Assembly: GCF_003600645.1 (NCBI RefSeq) | Contig: NZ_CP032482.1 | Coordinates: forward strand, 3,038,001-3,102,000 | Direction of reading: 5' to 3' | Source: Yersinia rochesterensis | Lineage (GTDB): Bacteria > Pseudomonadota > Gammaproteobacteria > Enterobacterales > Enterobacteriaceae | DNA length: 64,000 nt | Shown here: positions 53,798 to 61,479 of the stretch, in pieces | Position numbering within the stretch: the first letter of the stretch is position 1 | Layout of the letters: each line of letters starts with the position of its first letter | The notes under the pieces: generated by a model | What the model was told of the DNA's origin: nothing | What the model saw: the letters and a program-made list of their open reading frames with translations, nothing else | Database searches by the model: none | Translations under genes and position numbers: made by a program

Positions 53798-55098
53798 CTG
53801 GTGAATCCCCAGAAAAAAGGACAGGCATAGAGAAAATATGATCTACTGATTGTGCAACCAATTCAGCGAGATCAACTCTATGCCTGCCCGTAAAGTATGC
53901 CAGAACTTTTTCCGGGGCGCTTTAGCCCCGTTTCATCAATATCGTCAAAATGCCCTGATTGATGCAACCGTCGCATTGACGCGTGGCGCTTCTCTGACCC
54001 TGACCAGTATCGGACGCCATCTGCCGGGAACCGCTCAGGTAAAACACAAGATAAAACGGGTTGACCGGCTGTTAGGTAATACGGCCCTTCACCATGACAT
54101 CCCTCTGATATTTCGTAATATTACTTCGTTACTTACGCGCCGACTTCCCTGGTGTGTTATTGCTGTTGACTGGAGCGGTTATCCCTCACAGGCATTCCAC
54201 GTCTTACGCGCCAGCCTGATTTGTGATGGTCGTTCCATCCCGTTAATGAGCCAAATTGTTCCCTCGCATAACCAACAGAATGCATTGATACAAAAAGAGT
54301 TCCTGAATTCTATCGCCACCGCTATTGCGCCTGATAAAAAGGTGCTCATCGTCACTGACGCCGGTTTTCAAAATGCCTGGTTTCACCATATTAAATCATT
54401 GGGTTGGGATTTTATCGGGCGAGTCAGAGGCAATATCCAGCTCCGGCTGGATAAAAAAGGTGAGCACTGGTTCAGACGGCAGGAATTATCGGCCAGTGGC
54501 CAACCTGAATATCTGGGGCCGGGGACACTCGCACGTGCAGAATATGCCCGCTGTGATGGTCACTTTTACCTGCATAAAAAGGAACCCAAAGGGCGGCAGA
54601 ATAAACGTGCCCGTTGCCGGATATCTCGCTATTCGCAAGAGCGGGACGGACGCGCCGCAGCAAAAGAACCGTGGCTTATTTTTAGCAGTACAGAGGAGTT
54701 TAAACCACGTGAAGTCATGAAGTTATACAGTCGCAGGATGCAGATAGAGCAGAATTTTCGCGATGAGAAAAGTGAACGTTTTGGCTTTGGGCTTCGCGCC
54801 AGTCACAGCCGCACAGCGGGGCGTATACTGGTGTTAAGTCTTCTGGCAACGTTAAGCACGGCAGTATTATGGTTACTTGGCTATCATGCTGAAAATAAAG
54901 GGTTACATCTGAGGTATCAGGCTAACAGCCTTAAGTCACGACGGGTTATATCTTATCTGACATTAGCGGAGAATATCTTGCGACACTCTCCGCTAATTTT
55001 AACGCGAACAGCACTGGATGCAGTTCTTAATCACCTCGCCAAAACCTACCGAAGTATGGTGTTGGTTTATTAGCGCTGAATTAGTGGGGATCCCTCAG
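53798..55098 (+). mobile_element. IS4-family (IS10-like) insertion sequence, copy B
   Basis: A second 1301-bp copy, in the opposite orientation to copy A. Ends are CTGGTGAATCCCC (left) and CTCAG preceded by GGGGATCC (right). It is flanked by the same 10-bp direct repeat CGCCGAAGCG at 53788-53797 and 55099-55108. The interrupted target is a Q-proximal terminator hairpin with a T7 run on the minus strand. Differences from copy A are seen at 54476, 54501 and 54680. Confidence 0.93.
53880..55073 (+). CDS. IS4-family transposase, copy B
   Basis: Full-length DDE transposase with the same motifs as copy A (VDWSG, VTDAGFQ, and the Y-x2-R-x3-E-x6-K signature). It carries Gln where copy A has Lys in the SASG(Q/K)PEYLGPG segment. 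The ATG at 53880 is used; a TTG start at 53850 is possible. It is transcribed opposite to the phage late operon into which it is inserted. Confidence 0.95.
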   Translation: MPARKVCQNFFRGALAPFHQYRQNALIDATVALTRGASLTLTSIGRHLPGTAQVKHKIKRVDRLLGNTALHHDIPLIFRNITSLLTRRLPWCVIAVDWSGYPSQAFHVLRASLICDGRSIPLMSQIVPSHNQQNALIQKEFLNSIATAIAPDKKVLIVTDAGFQNAWFHHIKSLGWDFIGRVRGNIQLRLDKKGEHWFRRQELSASGQPEYLGPGTLARAEYARCDGHFYLHKKEPKGRQNKRARCRISRYSQERDGRAAAKEPWLIFSSTEEFKPREVMKLYSRRMQIEQNFRDEKSERFGFGLRASHSRTAGRILVLSLLATLSTAVLWLLGYHAENKGLHLRYQANSLKSRRVISYLTLAENILRHSPLILTRTALDAVLNHLAKTYRSMVLVY

Positions 55099-55108
55099 CG
55101 CCGAAGCG

Positions 55109-55191
55109 AGGTTATAAATTAAATTAGTAGCAACATATCAAATATGCTTTAAATATGGCCTACTTTGTTCACTTTTGCAAGTATCATGTCG
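55109..55191 (-). promoter_or_regulatory. Candidate late promoter region (pR'-like) after Q
   Basis: This AT-rich gap follows the Q stop on the minus strand and ends at the hairpin now split by the IS. Two weak sigma70-like pairs are visible on the minus strand: TTGCAA (55175-55180) with TATTTA, and TTGATA (55136-55141) with TTATAA/TATAAC, both with 18-19 bp spacing. A late promoter followed by a Q-dependent terminator is expected here in lambdoid phages. The exact promoter is not certain. Confidence 0.3.
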
Positions 55192-55854
55192 CTAAATGTT
55201 TCTATCTTCCTGTTTTATGAATGCAACACAGTTAAGGGAATCACTATCTAAACTTTCGACCAGCCTCAATAGCGACTCCCAATGAAGCGCATAGTGCATC
55301 GTCCAATTATTGCGCTGAACCCCCACTAACCCCGCCAACTCTGAATATGAATACTCTTCCCTATGTAACAAGTGACCTATACCGGCTGTTTGCTGCACGG
55401 CTAACCACACGAGGCTTTCCACTCTGCGCCGTACTTTCGCTGTTATTGGCTTCTTCTCTAATTGCGATTGATACTTATTCCATATAAAGCGACATATTTC
55501 TACTTGATAATCGAATGTCAGATCGAACGAGTAGCAATAACGAATCCATGCGGCCTGATGTGGCTCTAGCTTGAATATCGCTCTACGCCATGCACTTGTG
55601 CAGTACGTAAGTGGATCTAACGGGATAATCTGACTTTTACGTGATCGGGTTTCTGGGCAGTGCATCGGCTCAGTTTCTTGGCAAACTCTACGCCCTCCAA
55701 CCTCAACATTTCTAACCCTCTGGCGCTTAAGTCGTGTTGTTCTGGCTAGTGCCGCACCATCAAACGCCGCCAACTGTCCCTTGCTGTTTCCGCATATATC
55801 AGCAAGAGCTATCGACAATGCACCTCTAACATACTGAAGATATTGCTGGTTCAT
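55192..55854 (-). CDS. Antitermination protein Q (phage 82-type)
   Basis: The start is ATG 55854 (MNQQYLQYVRGALSIALADI), preceded by GTGTGGAGTAAAACA; a much longer in-frame reading upstream overlaps DUF968 in another frame and is rejected. The 220-residue product has the features of the Q82-like antiterminator family: WRRAIFKLEPHQAAWIRYCYS, FIWNKYQSQL and LVWLAVQQTAG blocks. Q loads on RNA polymerase at the late promoter and lets it pass terminators. This phage has many terminators in its late operon, so Q function should be critical. Confidence 0.85.
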   Translation of the reverse strand: MNQQYLQYVRGALSIALADICGNSKGQLAAFDGAALARTTRLKRQRVRNVEVGGRRVCQETEPMHCPETRSRKSQIIPLDPLTYCTSAWRRAIFKLEPHQAAWIRYCYSFDLTFDYQVEICRFIWNKYQSQLEKKPITAKVRRRVESLVWLAVQQTAGIGHLLHREEYSYSELAGLVGVQRNNWTMHYALHWESLLRLVESLDSDSLNCVAFIKQEDRNI

Positions 55855-55879
55855 TGTTTTACTCCACACATTATGACCA

Positions 55880-56881
55880 TCAGGCCATTGCCCCGTTCGA
55901 GATAGACCGGTCCATAAAATGAAACCACAACACAACCTGGCTACCGTGTTCCGCTTCCCACGTATGCATATCAGCATGCAGTGCATCATGACAGGCACGG
56001 CATAGAGGAATGGTAAATAGGTCGTGGGCCTTGGTACCCATACCACCCTGACCGTGTCCGATGATGTGATGGGGATCGTCAGCAGAACTACCACATCCAC
56101 AGCATTGCTGGGATTTAACCCACTTGAGCCACTTCTTGTTCTCCCAACGCTGCCTTTTGGGGATACGCATAAAACTGGCTGGTGGCTCATCATCAATTTT
56201 CAGCGCCAGCACCTTCTTAACCTGTTCCACTTTGGTTTCAATGATTTGTGTCGGGTTTGGCGTCCAAGTGATATCACTCTCCCTCGTTGCCCCTGATTTC
56301 GTCACTACTGGTAGCATCCGCAAACTTGCTCGAGCAATTGAGTCGGGGAGCAAGTCGGAAACCTCATTAACGACAGCCCACCAACATAATTCCGGCATAG
56401 TGAGCTGGTGGCCCTCCGGAAGCCGAAAATGACTGCATACAGTTGATATTATCCAAGTGATGAGATTACTGGTCGCCAGCTGGTTCAATCGGGGAAGTGT
56501 GTGCTCTCTCAGCTTATTATCATGATGCCAACACAAACGAATTGACCGTTGGCCATAACGTAACGTTGTGAGATTGTGGACATGAGTATCATCCGGATCA
56601 TGCCATTGGCACTCCTTCAGCTGCTTAACCCATGCTTCCAGTACTCGAGGCCCACCAGCGGCATTAATAACCCGCTCATGCTCAAAAAATGGCAGCAAGC
56701 GCGGATCATTAGCCAGTTGTTGATCGGTTGATGGTAGCCGACCGGATGGAAGTGATTTAAATTCCTCCGGTTCAGTTGCCACCAGCAAGCGCCCAGATAA
56801 ATATGGCAGCAGTTCAGCACCTGGCTTCAATATCACAACACCAAGTTCCTGTTGGATAAATGGGGTTAATAATGCCCTCAT
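55880..56881 (-). CDS. DUF968 protein with HNH-like zinc centre
   Basis: A 333-residue protein of the DUF968 family, common upstream of Q in lambdoid phages. The C-terminal 90 residues hold an HNH/treble-clef pattern: CCGCG, then DDPHHIIGHGQGG, and CRACHDALHAD. This predicts a structure-specific or recombination nuclease like the nin-region Rap/NinG proteins. The N-terminal part is unrecognised. It starts in the stop codon of the preceding gene (ATGA). Confidence 0.85.
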   Translation of the reverse strand: MRALLTPFIQQELGVVILKPGAELLPYLSGRLLVATEPEEFKSLPSGRLPSTDQQLANDPRLLPFFEHERVINAAGGPRVLEAWVKQLKECQWHDPDDTHVHNLTTLRYGQRSIRLCWHHDNKLREHTLPRLNQLATSNLITWIISTVCSHFRLPEGHQLTMPELCWWAVVNEVSDLLPDSIARASLRMLPVVTKSGATRESDITWTPNPTQIIETKVEQVKKVLALKIDDEPPASFMRIPKRQRWENKKWLKWVKSQQCCGCGSSADDPHHIIGHGQGGMGTKAHDLFTIPLCRACHDALHADMHTWEAEHGSQVVLWFHFMDRSISNGAMA

Positions 56882-57549
56882 GCGGCACCTTTCTTTGCAA
56901 GATACTCAGCCCATAAGCCACCAACCCATTTAACACCCTTGGGAGTAAAACGAGACTGGGCGAATGCATGATTATTGATGGTATTAGTCCCCGTCTTAAC
57001 CTCAAATCGCCCTAAATCACTATGCTGGTGACGAGGAGTTAATGCGCCGTTCAAGCGGTACATGATGTGCTGATCTAGTAGAAAGCAGTTGAATTCATGC
57101 TCCTTGGCATTCAATAGCTTTGCAACCTGCCGAAAGGTCATGGAGCCATTGGCCTTAACGTAACGATCGACAAACTCAACTTTTGGCGCAGCAATAGAAA
57201 GCTGGTTTTCAAGTTGCTGCTTTTCCTCTGCCAAATTAGCCGCAAGCCGCAATGCCTCTGGCAAAGTTTGAGGGATCAGGTTCTGTTCCAGCTCTTGCCA
57301 GCGGTCAACCACTGCCGCTGTAAATTCAGGTGAGAGTCGGGCAACCAATACCAGAGAATCGCGCTTATTGAACCGATACTCAAAATACTTATTACCATTA
57401 TGCTCAAAATCGAACTGCGCCAACGGCGCGGTTAAAATACCGCCAGCACATAGGCGTTCTGCAGAACGTTTTACATCGCTGTGCTTACTGTTCACCAGCA
57501 CAGCGATTTCACGACTGCTCATAGTCACAACAGAATTTGATAGTTTCAT
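56878..57549 (-). CDS. Antirepressor-like protein (Rha N-terminus, KilAC C-terminus)
   Basis: A 223-residue protein. The N-terminal half (MSSREIAVLVNSKHSDVKRSAERL, FEYRFNKRDSLVLVARLSPEF) is Rha-like. A coiled coil (EALRLAANLAEEKQQLENQL) follows. The C-terminal half (SMTFRQVAKLLNAKEHEFNCFLLDQHIMYR and RFTPKGVKWV) matches the KilAC/ANT domain of phage antirepressors. It is coupled by ATGA overlaps to rusA and DUF968. It is a candidate for inactivating the CI-like repressor. Confidence 0.88.
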   Translation of the reverse strand: MKLSNSVVTMSSREIAVLVNSKHSDVKRSAERLCAGGILTAPLAQFDFEHNGNKYFEYRFNKRDSLVLVARLSPEFTAAVVDRWQELEQNLIPQTLPEALRLAANLAEEKQQLENQLSIAAPKVEFVDRYVKANGSMTFRQVAKLLNAKEHEFNCFLLDQHIMYRLNGALTPRHQHSDLGRFEVKTGTNTINNHAFAQSRFTPKGVKWVGGLWAEYLAKKGAA

Positions 57550-57917
57550 GCTGCCACCTCGCTGATCTGTATTTCTACCTTCCCGCCCTTAGTCATAGGC
57601 ATCCACTCCAATAACATCCGCTTTATCTGGCTGTCGTCTGCCCACACTCCGGCATGCGTCAAAGCATCAAGAAGCGCTTTCAGGTAGTTGTCCATGTCCC
57701 TTATGCGCCGATCTGGTGGGTAAAAATTAATAGTTACGGCTACATGGCCAGTAATGGCTTTCGGTACCCGCCGTAATTGCTCGAGCACACAAGCCAACGC
57801 TTCACTGCGGTATTTGCGACCGTCGACACTGATTAGGTGACGACCAGCTAGCGGTCCTTTGTTTGGGGCGCGCCAGTAGCCATTAACTGATGGTGGAAAT
57901 GGCAGGGTTAGTTTCAA
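57546..57917 (-). CDS. rusA: Holliday junction resolvase RusA
   Basis: A 123-residue endonuclease of the RusA family with the conserved acidic residues in RDMDNYLKALLDAL and WADDSQI and the N-terminal LPFPPSVN segment. It cleaves Holliday junctions and branched DNA during recombination and packaging. It overlaps both neighbours by four bases. Confidence 0.94.
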   Translation of the reverse strand: MKLTLPFPPSVNGYWRAPNKGPLAGRHLISVDGRKYRSEALACVLEQLRRVPKAITGHVAVTINFYPPDRRIRDMDNYLKALLDALTHAGVWADDSQIKRMLLEWMPMTKGGKVEIQISEVAA

Positions 57918-58543
57918 GCGGTTACCCCGCTATCCGGTACCGGAATAATTTCAGGAATATTTTGTAGCTGGTTTTGTGGTGCAGTCAGAATAGTGGCAGG
58001 AGTTAATTCCAGACTATTGATGCACTCATTACCCCAGCTATCCCAGCCATCGGCCTGTGTTCTGGCAAACAGTTCAATGCGGGGAACATCACCCAGCAAA
58101 GAAACAAGCAGATCACGGAAAATATCAGGTTTGGCGCTGTGCTCACCACGGGGCGCGGTCTGGTGTTGGCAGATGGACGCATTCAAACGCTCAGGCAATC
58201 GCCCTTTTACTGCAAATAGCATGTCTTCACTGTTGGCACGGGTCATATGGCCCATTCCGATAGCGCTGTTTCCTTTTAATTTGTTAGTCTTGTGCCAGGT
58301 GAAGCCTTTCATAGTCATCAACCTGAAACCCCAAGCCTCAACAACCTTTAAAGCCTCAAGTGGTTGGGTCGGTACCCACCACATAGCCAACAAACAACTA
58401 TCCCCCGCCAGCTCCCACACAGGCAAACGGCAGATATCAGCAAGATCCATGGTCTGATATTTGAAATCTACACCACGCTTACCGCTGTTAGCTTTGTCAC
58501 GGTAAGTCCACGGCGGATCTGCATAAATAATTTGATAGGTCAT
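57914..58543 (-). CDS. MT-A70 family DNA N6-adenine methyltransferase
   Basis: A 209-residue protein from the ATG at 58543 (MTYQIIYADPPWTYRDK), chosen for GGAG eight bases upstream and the ATGA overlap with the initiator gene. DPPW is the catalytic motif. FTWHKTN and the GEHSAKPDIFRDLL segment complete the family pattern. Length is as in phage relatives. It modifies DNA, probably phage DNA, and has no linked endonuclease. Confidence 0.92.
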   Translation of the reverse strand: MTYQIIYADPPWTYRDKANSGKRGVDFKYQTMDLADICRLPVWELAGDSCLLAMWWVPTQPLEALKVVEAWGFRLMTMKGFTWHKTNKLKGNSAIGMGHMTRANSEDMLFAVKGRLPERLNASICQHQTAPRGEHSAKPDIFRDLLVSLLGDVPRIELFARTQADGWDSWGNECINSLELTPATILTAPQNQLQNIPEIIPVPDSGVTA

Positions 58544-59556
58544 GCTGTGGCCTCCCCATTTACGCGCTGGCTGCATTCTTTCCAGATGGAATTCCACTTA
58601 TTGACGCCAAAACCATCGCGCATACCACGCACTCCTTGCTTGCTGGCCTCATTGCTGACCATTGCTTCAAGTGAACTTGGATTGCGGAGAGGTAAGCCCT
58701 GACCAAGAAAACGCTTGAATGCTTTATCGCGTAGAGTGGTATCGCCAGTCAGTAACTCGCCATTGGCCTTAATCCACTTACCATCCTTGCGTGCTGGGCA
58801 CCCTGCTTCATGCCAACGGTTTGCTCCCTCCAGATAGCCGGGGAACTTGGTCGGTTGGAAAAGTGTTGTCGGGCGCAGGTATTCAGCCATATTCAGATCT
58901 GCGGCCCACTTAGCGTGGAGATAATCAACAGTGAGTTTCAGCTCAGCAACAGTGAATTGCTCTTTCAGCCGGGCGCGGATGTTCTCCAGCGACGATTTGC
59001 TAGTCTGGTACCGAGATCCGGTAATCAGATTTAAGTGTTTTAAAACTTCTTTGGCCTGATCAGTAATTTCAACTTCAGGGTCGGTCGCCATCGGCGGCTG
59101 ACAAGTAGGTTTTATACTTGATGGATCTGGTGTTGAATTTACTGACGGATCGCCCCCAGATTCTGGCGGGTCAAAAGTGCCATTATTGCCAGATTCTGAC
59201 CCGTCAAATTTTGAGCCATCAGATTTTGACCCGTCAGGTTTTGAGGTGTCAGATTCTGACGCATGAGCAGCCGCTTTAAGTTTGGCAACATTCAGTTGAT
59301 AAATATTACTGGCGTTTCGGTTACCAGCTCGGCGGGCTTTCTTGCTTAACCAACCATCTGTTTCCATTTCAGCCAAGGCAGTACGAACAGTGCTTTCGCC
59401 CGCACCAATCTGCCGGGCAATCGTCGTCACTGACGGCCAGCACACGCCCTCATCATTAGAGAAGTCAGCAAGACGGGCCATGATTGCCACTTTCGATATT
59501 TTCATACCCGCAGCCGCACAGCCGTCCCATACATAACTGGATAGCTTTACGCTCAT
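58540..59556 (-). CDS. Replication initiator (lambda O-like position, HTH domain)
   Basis: A 338-residue protein with an N-terminal winged helix (KVAIMARLADFSNDEGVCWPSVTTIARQIGAGESTVRTAL). A low-complexity Asp/Ser/Lys linker follows (about 100-125), encoded by tandem 15-bp iterons. The C-terminal domain is the conserved phage replisome type (TGSRYQTSKSSLENIRARL, YLRPTTLF...FPGYLE). It should bind the iterons inside its own gene to form the origin and recruit host helicase. No separate P-like loader is visible; MT-A70 and rusA follow. Confidence 0.87.
   Translation of the reverse strand: MSVKLSSYVWDGCAAAGMKISKVAIMARLADFSNDEGVCWPSVTTIARQIGAGESTVRTALAEMETDGWLSKKARRAGNRNASNIYQLNVAKLKAAAHASESDTSKPDGSKSDGSKFDGSESGNNGTFDPPESGGDPSVNSTPDPSSIKPTCQPPMATDPEVEITDQAKEVLKHLNLITGSRYQTSKSSLENIRARLKEQFTVAELKLTVDYLHAKWAADLNMAEYLRPTTLFQPTKFPGYLEGANRWHEAGCPARKDGKWIKANGELLTGDTTLRDKAFKRFLGQGLPLRNPSSLEAMVSNEASKQGVRGMRDGFGVNKWNSIWKECSQRVNGEATA
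59158..59265. repeat. Origin iterons within the initiator gene
   Basis: Five tandem 15-bp units occupy 59191-59265 (consensus AGATTYTGACCCGTC), preceded by one more (59158-59172, AGATTCTGGCGGGTC) after an 18-base gap. They encode the repeated S-x-x-D-G linker of the initiator. Lambda has its origin iterons inside O in the same way. Confidence 0.8.
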
Positions 59557-59750
59557 ACAACCGCCTTATATTCTTTCCTGAAACGCCGGATGGGTATTGA
59601 ACAGTCATGCTCATAGTCATCGCGACGAAAAATAACCTGCCCAGTTGCGCTGTCGTAGCCAATAACGTGAACGCGAATACCGCGCTTATCGTTGTAATAC
59701 CGATCAAGCAATTGGATGGGGTTAGTAGTAGTTGAACCGGGATTAGTCAT
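59553..59750 (-). CDS. DUF4222-family small phage protein
   Basis: A 65-residue protein starting MTNPGSTTTNPIQLLDRYY. The core VIGYDSATGQVIFRRDDYEHDC matches the DUF4222 family of lambdoid early regions. It overlaps the initiator start by four bases and its own ATG overlaps the stop of the preceding 53-codon gene. Function unknown. Confidence 0.8.
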   Translation of the reverse strand: MTNPGSTTTNPIQLLDRYYNDKRGIRVHVIGYDSATGQVIFRRDDYEHDCSIPIRRFRKEYKAVV

Positions 59751-59908
59751 ACGCGGCCCCACTTACGGCAGACCACACCCACAATCCCACTCGCCCTGCT
59801 GTGGTTGCACGGTTTCCACTGGCCCCTTATCATTCGTTCATACCGGAACGGGCTGACACAAACGCAACGCAGTTGCGGAATAGAACGTTTAGCCGCTACA
59901 ATGTTCAT
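59747..59908 (-). CDS. Small Cys-rich phage early protein (53 aa)
   Basis: A short gene on the minus strand encoding MNIVAAKRSIPQLRCVCVS and ending VVCRKWGRV. GTGTGGAGTAA precedes the ATG and overlaps the cII-like stop codon. The TGA stop overlaps the DUF4222 ATG. The four Cys residues (CVC, C, C) and basic character suggest a zinc-binding or nucleic-acid-binding role. Family not recognised. Confidence 0.65.
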   Translation of the reverse strand: MNIVAAKRSIPQLRCVCVSPFRYERMIRGQWKPCNHSRASGIVGVVCRKWGRV

Positions 59909-59915
59909 GCGTTAA

Positions 59916-60449
59916 TTACTCCACACGTTTAGTTAATGCACCCGACGCCTCAGTGCCGCACACTGGGGCGTCACCCTCACCTAAGAGCATGTCTGTTACT
60001 ACCCATATCTCTGCTATCAATGACTGTGCTCTATAACCCTTAGCTTTCAATCGCTTACTTTCATCGCGATCCAAAATACCATCGGCGGTAAACTCATTAT
60101 GGGCACGGCTGAAATCACCTAAAGCTCCCATTAGGTCATTAAACATAACAAGCAGTTCTTCGTTTCCGACTTCGTCCATAACAGGAAATTTCACGAAAGC
60201 ACCACCAGCACGCTTGCACATTGCTCTTGTGATGTCGTCACGACCTGAAATGGCCTCCATCTCTATAGCCATACCCAGCGGCACAAACTGCCCACTTAAC
60301 TGACGAACACGGTTACGCAATGCGTTTTCAGTACCGGACACCGGATCAAGCTGCTTTGCCATCGCTTCGTATTTACCCGGCATCTTAGTTATTAACTGGT
60401 GTATTGCGTCACTGATATCCGGCTGAGTTGGAAAGTCTTTGTTATCCAC
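59916..60449 (-). CDS. CII-like phage regulatory protein
   Basis: A 177-residue protein in the cII position, starting with GTG (MDNKDFPTQPDISDAIHQL) behind a GAGAGAGA purine tract. The N-terminal helices (KYEAMAKQLDPVSGTENALRNRV) and length fit the CII family of P2/lambda-like and Gifsy-like prophages. It likely influences the lysis-lysogeny choice by transcription activation. It is the second gene of the right early operon after cro. Confidence 0.82.
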   Translation of the reverse strand: MDNKDFPTQPDISDAIHQLITKMPGKYEAMAKQLDPVSGTENALRNRVRQLSGQFVPLGMAIEMEAISGRDDITRAMCKRAGGAFVKFPVMDEVGNEELLVMFNDLMGALGDFSRAHNEFTADGILDRDESKRLKAKGYRAQSLIAEIWVVTDMLLGEGDAPVCGTEASGALTKRVE

Positions 60450-60477
60450 AATGTTTCTCTCTCTTTGGTGGTTTAAC

Positions 60478-60687
60478 TTAAGCTGCGGGTGCCGTAGTCT
60501 TTTTGTAGAGTTCTGGGTTGTATTTCAAAGCGCCATGCGTGCCATGATCCGCTTCAATTGCCCTCCCTTTTGGAATTAAGCGGCCTTTTCTCTTTCCCCA
60601 CATAGAAATGGCCTCAGGTGTTACGCCATAAAAATCAGCGGCTTTTTTGTTTGAACCAAAAAAATCAGTTAACTCATCAACAGTCAT
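60478..60687 (-). CDS. Cro-like repressor (YdaS-type HTH)
   Basis: A 69-residue HTH protein (MTVDELTDFFGSNKKAADFYGVTPEAISMWGK) with the recognition helix around TPEAISMW. It is divergent from the CI-like gene and the first gene of the right early operon. An unusually strong ribosome site (AGGAGGT) stands close before the ATG. Confidence 0.9.
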   Translation of the reverse strand: MTVDELTDFFGSNKKAADFYGVTPEAISMWGKRKGRLIPKGRAIEADHGTHGALKYNPELYKKTTAPAA

Positions 60688-60699
60688 AAGACCTCCTTT

Positions 60700-60770
60700 T
60701 TTATAAGTTAACTTAGATATTAATGGATAATTTTATTTACATCAATAAAAACTAAAATAAGTTAGCTATA
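60700..60770. promoter_or_regulatory. Right operator region between cro and cI
   Basis: The AT-rich gap contains the perfect palindrome TAAGTTAACTTA (60704-60715) and a second site TAAGTTAGCTA (60758-60768). A related GTTAACT lies inside the cro start region. They are the expected binding sites for the CI-like and Cro proteins and overlap the divergent promoters. Confidence 0.65.
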
Positions 60771-60789
60771 TCAACCAAAGGGAAATACC

Positions 60790-61437
60790 GTGGATACGCT
60801 TGGGCAGCGCATTAAGAAATTAAGAAAAGAACAAAATTACACCCAAGTAGTGCTCGGCAAGGCTATTGGTGTCTCCGGTGTAACCGTCGGTTATTGGGAG
60901 AAAGACTTAAATCAACCTGGGGGAATGGCTTTAAGTAAATTGGCCAGGGCTCTTCGTACAACAGAAAACTACTTACTATATGGTCAAACGGCGGGGGCAG
61001 TTGCGCCAACACAAAATGCCATGCAATTCATACCTTTACTCTCGTGGGAAGAAGCAAAAGCTTTTACCACAAGTGGAGCAAATGAAATGCCAGCTAGCGC
61101 AAAGAAAACTACCACGTTCCTCAATGTATCCCCGCTATCATTCGGTTTCATCATTGACGATGACACGATGGTTAACCCGCATGGAAACCCTAGTATCCCA
61201 CGTGGGTCGACAGTGGTTGTTGACCCTTTAGTAGAGCCAGAAAACGGGAAAATCGTTGTTGCCGTTATATCTGATAACTCAGGTTCAAAACCTAAAAATG
61301 TGATGACAGTTAAAAAATTAGTTATCGATGGCCCGAATCGCTACTTAACCCCTCTAAATTCAAGGTATGACAGTATCGCGATCACTGAATCCTGCGAAAT
61401 CATTGGTGTCGTAAAAGGCGTTCAGTTCGAATTGTAA
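60790..61437 (+). CDS. CI-like repressor with degenerate S24 autocleavage site
   Basis: A 215-residue repressor (GTG start, AAGGGA upstream). Residues 1-65 are an HTH_3 domain (YTQVVLGKAIGVSGVTVGYWE); about 80-215 are a LexA/CI-type S24 domain. Aligned to lambda CI, the scissile Ala-Gly is Ala89-Lys90 (SWEEAKAF against SHVQAGMF) and the nucleophile Ser is Thr126 (DDDTMVNP), while the general-base Lys in TVKKLVIDG is kept. The fold and dimer interface should persist, but RecA-stimulated self-cleavage is probably lost. It maintains lysogeny by binding the flanking operators. Confidence 0.92.
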   Translation: MDTLGQRIKKLRKEQNYTQVVLGKAIGVSGVTVGYWEKDLNQPGGMALSKLARALRTTENYLLYGQTAGAVAPTQNAMQFIPLLSWEEAKAFTTSGANEMPASAKKTTTFLNVSPLSFGFIIDDDTMVNPHGNPSIPRGSTVVVDPLVEPENGKIVVAVISDNSGSKPKNVMTVKKLVIDGPNRYLTPLNSRYDSIAITESCEIIGVVKGVQFEL

Positions 61438-61479
61438 AAACCCCTCCTCATATCTAAGTAACTCTCATGGGTTGCTTTA

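Noticed and set aside
54325..54720. 131-codon alternative-frame ORF inside the transposase (also in copy A)
   Set aside because: It is a frame shadow of the transposase; base differences between the copies change it without sign of selection.
55855..56196. N-terminal extension of Q by 114 codons
   Set aside because: It is out of frame inside DUF968, lacks a ribosome site, and the Q family begins at the ATG at 55854 with a strong upstream GGAG.
59158..59265. CRISPR-like array
   Set aside because: The 15-bp units are contiguous without spacers, in frame within the initiator gene, and behave as origin iterons.
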